Shown here: positions 62,371-64,000 of the stretch, piece by piece
Layout: the number at the start of each line of letters is the position of its first letter
Numbering within the stretch: position 1 is the stretch's first letter
From: Bacteroidota bacterium
GTDB taxonomy: Bacteria > Bacteroidota > Bacteroidia > UBA7662 > JAIXUI01
Direction: 5' to 3'
Assembly (NCBI GenBank): GCA_027484125.1
Contig: JAIXUI010000009.1
Coordinates: 39,738-103,737 of the forward strand
DNA: 64,000 nt
Position numbers and translations under genes: made by a program
The notes under the pieces: model-generated
The model's database searches: none
What the model saw: only the letters and a program-made list of their open reading frames with translations
Told to the model about the DNA's origin: nothing

Positions 62371-62625
62371 ATGGTTCAGGAAAAAGCTGACTTGCTGCGC
62401 AAAATAGACTCAAGTTTAAATACACTACGCCCTTATTTACAAGCTGATGGGGGAGATGTAGAAGTAGTAGATTTTACCGATGAGGGCGTAGTGAAAATTA
62501 AACTCAAAGGAAGCTGCGAATCTTGCTCTATGAGTTCAATGACCATGAAAGCGGGAATCGAAAAGACGATAAGAAGAGACTTTCCCAACGTTATAAGGGT
62601 TGAAGCTGTAGAATCTATACCATAA
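62371..62625 (+). CDS. NifU C-terminal domain (Nfu-type) Fe-S scaffold
   Basis: 84 residues consisting only of the Nfu domain: L-R-P-Y-L-Q-A-D-G-G-D-V-E-V-V, then G-S-C-E-S-C-S-M-S-S with cluster ligands C49 and C52, then M-K-A-G-I-E-K-T-I. The in-frame TTG at 62365 is rejected in favour of the ATG at 62371. Expected to receive and pass on [4Fe-4S] clusters; the nearby mrp gene fits that work. The stop shares its A with the pyrF ATG (TAATG). Confidence 0.92.
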   Translation: MVQEKADLLRKIDSSLNTLRPYLQADGGDVEVVDFTDEGVVKIKLKGSCESCSMSSMTMKAGIEKTIRRDFPNVIRVEAVESIP

Positions 62626-63434
62626 TGAATAGGTCGGCTCTCCTCCATCAAATAAAGAGAAAGCAATCTGTTCTCTGTTTAGGTTTAGACCCATCTCTAG
62701 ATAAAATTCCGACCCACCTTCTTCATAAAAATAGCATTGAAGAAGCTGTTTATGAGTTTTGTATGAGCATTGTGCTTGAATGTCAACCTCATATTGTAGC
62801 TGTTAAACCTAATTTTGCCTTCTTTGAGTCTATAGGGTCGAGGGGTATTGAATTGCTTCAAAAAATAATCGCTCATTTACCTGACGATTTGTTCATTATC
62901 GGAGACGGCAAGCGTGGAGATATTGGCAACACCTCATCCGCTTATGCCAAAGCTGGATTTGACATTCTAGGATGTCATGCGCTCACTATCAATCCTTTCA
63001 TGGGCGAAGATAGCGTGGTGCCATTTTTGCAACATCCAGATAAATGGGGTGTAGTGCTTGGGCTAACGTCAAACCACGGTGCCAATGATTTTCAAATGCT
63101 AGAGGTTGAAGGACGTCCGCTTTATCTTCATGTCATGACCAAAGTTGCATCGTGGGGAACTCCTGAAAACTTGATGTTTGTAGTCGGAGCTACTCGTCCA
63201 GCCCTACTTAAAACTATTAGAACACTATTTCCTGATCACTTTTTTTTGGTTCCAGGAATCGGAGCCCAAGGTGGAGATTTAGAGGAAGTGATGCAAGCAG
63301 GGTTGAATAAAGATGCAGGTCTTCTTATTAATGCCTCAAGGGCTATTCTTTATGCAGGCTCAGATTCAGATTATGCGAAAAAGTCTAAGATAGAAGCTCA
63401 AAATCTTCATCAAATCATGCGTAACTTCCTTTAA
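62625..63434 (+). CDS. pyrF: Orotidine 5'-phosphate decarboxylase
   Basis: Makes UMP from OMP. 269 residues, the longer (type 2) form. Motifs: L-G-L-D-P-S-L-D-K near the N-terminus, V-A-V-K-P-N-F-A-F-F-E, the catalytic D-x-K-x-x-D as I-I-G-D-G-K-R-G-D-I-G-N-T, and V-P-G-I-G-A-Q-G-G-D for phosphate. Starts on the last base of the nfu stop and ends on the first base of the DUF2851 ATG, so three genes are chained. Confidence 0.95.
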   Translation: MNRSALLHQIKRKQSVLCLGLDPSLDKIPTHLLHKNSIEEAVYEFCMSIVLECQPHIVAVKPNFAFFESIGSRGIELLQKIIAHLPDDLFIIGDGKRGDIGNTSSAYAKAGFDILGCHALTINPFMGEDSVVPFLQHPDKWGVVLGLTSNHGANDFQMLEVEGRPLYLHVMTKVASWGTPENLMFVVGATRPALLKTIRTLFPDHFFLVPGIGAQGGDLEEVMQAGLNKDAGLLINASRAILYAGSDSDYAKKSKIEAQNLHQIMRNFL

Positions 63435-64000
63435 TGAAGGAAGTGGTACTTCAGTATATCTGGGAAAAGCAGCTATTCAAGAAGCACAATTTACAAACTA
63501 CTGCCGGGGCATCCCTCCAAGTGATTGCCTCAGGTAAGCTCAACAACGGTCAAGGTCCTGACTTTAGTGAAGCGGTTCTGCAAATAGGCGGTATCATATT
63601 CTCTGGTTCTGTTGAAATTCATCTAAGATCTTCTGATTGGATTCGTCATCAACACCGATATACCAATGTAATCTTGCATGTGGTGCTCATTCATGACCAA
63701 GATTTGCTTGATGAAAGCGGCTATCTTCTTCCAGTATTAGCACTTTCTGAACGACTTCTCAATCGCTACATTCCCAATTTTCAGCAGCTAATTGCAGATT
63801 GGGCTGAAATAAATTGCAAAGGGTATTTTCAAAAAGAGCATGAATCAGTAGCCGTTGAAGTCCTAAGAGTTGCCGGAATTCAACGGCTAAATGACATGAA
63901 ATCTCAATTGTGTCATCAACTCAATAGGTTAGATGGAGACATCGAACTACTCGCCAAGTGGATATTCTTTAAAACTATCGGGCCGCCTTACAAGGCAGTT
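63434..64000 (+). CDS. DUF2851 family protein (partial, C-terminus beyond window edge)
   Basis: 189 codons from the ATG at 63434 to the window end without a stop. The N-terminus (L-Q-Y-I-W-E-K-Q-L-F) and G-Q-G-P-D-F-S-E-A-V-L-Q-I-G-G, G-S-V-E-I-H-L-R-S-S-D-W, H-x-H-x-x-Y-x-N-V-I-L-H-V-V are the DUF2851 pattern. Function unknown; the E-I-H...D-W and H...N-V-I-L-H-V segments look like a nuclease-type core, but I cannot establish that. Start overlaps the pyrF stop (TAATG). Confidence 0.8.
   Translation, partial: MKEVVLQYIWEKQLFKKHNLQTTAGASLQVIASGKLNNGQGPDFSEAVLQIGGIIFSGSVEIHLRSSDWIRHQHRYTNVILHVVLIHDQDLLDESGYLLPVLALSERLLNRYIPNFQQLIADWAEINCKGYFQKEHESVAVEVLRVAGIQRLNDMKSQLCHQLNRLDGDIELLAKWIFFKTIGPPYKAV

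Overview
The window looks like chromosomal core sequence from a Bacteroidota species; I cannot place it below phylum. The signs are a fused MurF-alanine racemase, a short (287-residue) housekeeping sigma factor with no region 1.1, repeated -7 elements of the form TAnnTTTG with few Shine-Dalgarno sequences, Bacteroidota-type small families (DUF2452-, DUF6728- and DUF6580-like), a T9SS-like C-terminal tail, a CarboxypepD_reg-type TonB receptor, and an mreBCD-mrdA-rodA cluster. I see no insertion sequence, phage gene, CRISPR array or rRNA. One tRNA, Leu(UAG), is present. Genes are tightly packed, and many start-stop pairs overlap as ATGA, TAATG or TGATG.

Layout. 1-5.3 kb: recX (cut by the window edge) divergent from murF-alr, then hmgA-hppD for tyrosine breakdown. 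5.3-16.2 kb: rpoD on the minus strand, divergent from a five-gene plus-strand run (DUF2452, HI0933-type flavoprotein, MFS exporter, NtrY-like kinase, giant outer-membrane barrel). 16.2-21 kb: minus-strand tRNA-Leu - tig - clpP - clpX, continuing to an FMN reductase, a small secreted protein and a thioredoxin. 21-24.8 kb: namZ - fmt - an unusual PAS-DHp-REC protein. 24.7-32 kb: an FtsX-type permease facing scoAB and a glycogen-binding-domain protein / aspartic protease / holA / amn group, with a lone HsdR_N-like protein. 32-36 kb: secreted pullulanase and an MFS transporter. 36-39.7 kb: a small secreted protein divergent from a histidine kinase/response regulator pair, with a striking tandem repeat between them. 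39.9-46.3 kb: alkaline phosphatase, a secreted hypothetical, gyrA, a TPR protein and a DUF6580-like membrane protein. 46.8-58.8 kb: TonB receptor, atpD-atpC, and the purH-mreB-mreC-mreD-mrdA-rodA cell-shape operon. 58.9-64 kb: fabH, an orphan Hpt protein, an mrp-usp-nfu-pyrF run and a partial DUF2851 gene.

What stands out. (a) Four GTTAA half-sites, arranged as two GTTAAC-N5-GTTAA boxes 21 bp apart, lie between a secreted-protein gene and the two-component pair. This looks like a self-contained, autoregulated surface-sensing module. (b) A membrane PAS protein joins a histidine-bearing DHp helix directly to a receiver with no ATPase domain; an orphan Hpt protein is encoded elsewhere in the window. 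(c) Several promoters place the -7 element 4-8 nt before the start codon, predicting leaderless or near-leaderless mRNAs; recX and murF-alr appear to share one palindromic -7 element placed symmetrically. (d) A perfect 28-bp palindrome inside the permease gene sits where the convergent scoAB transcript would need a terminator.

Calls come from reading translations and motifs by eye; no database search or folding calculation was run.
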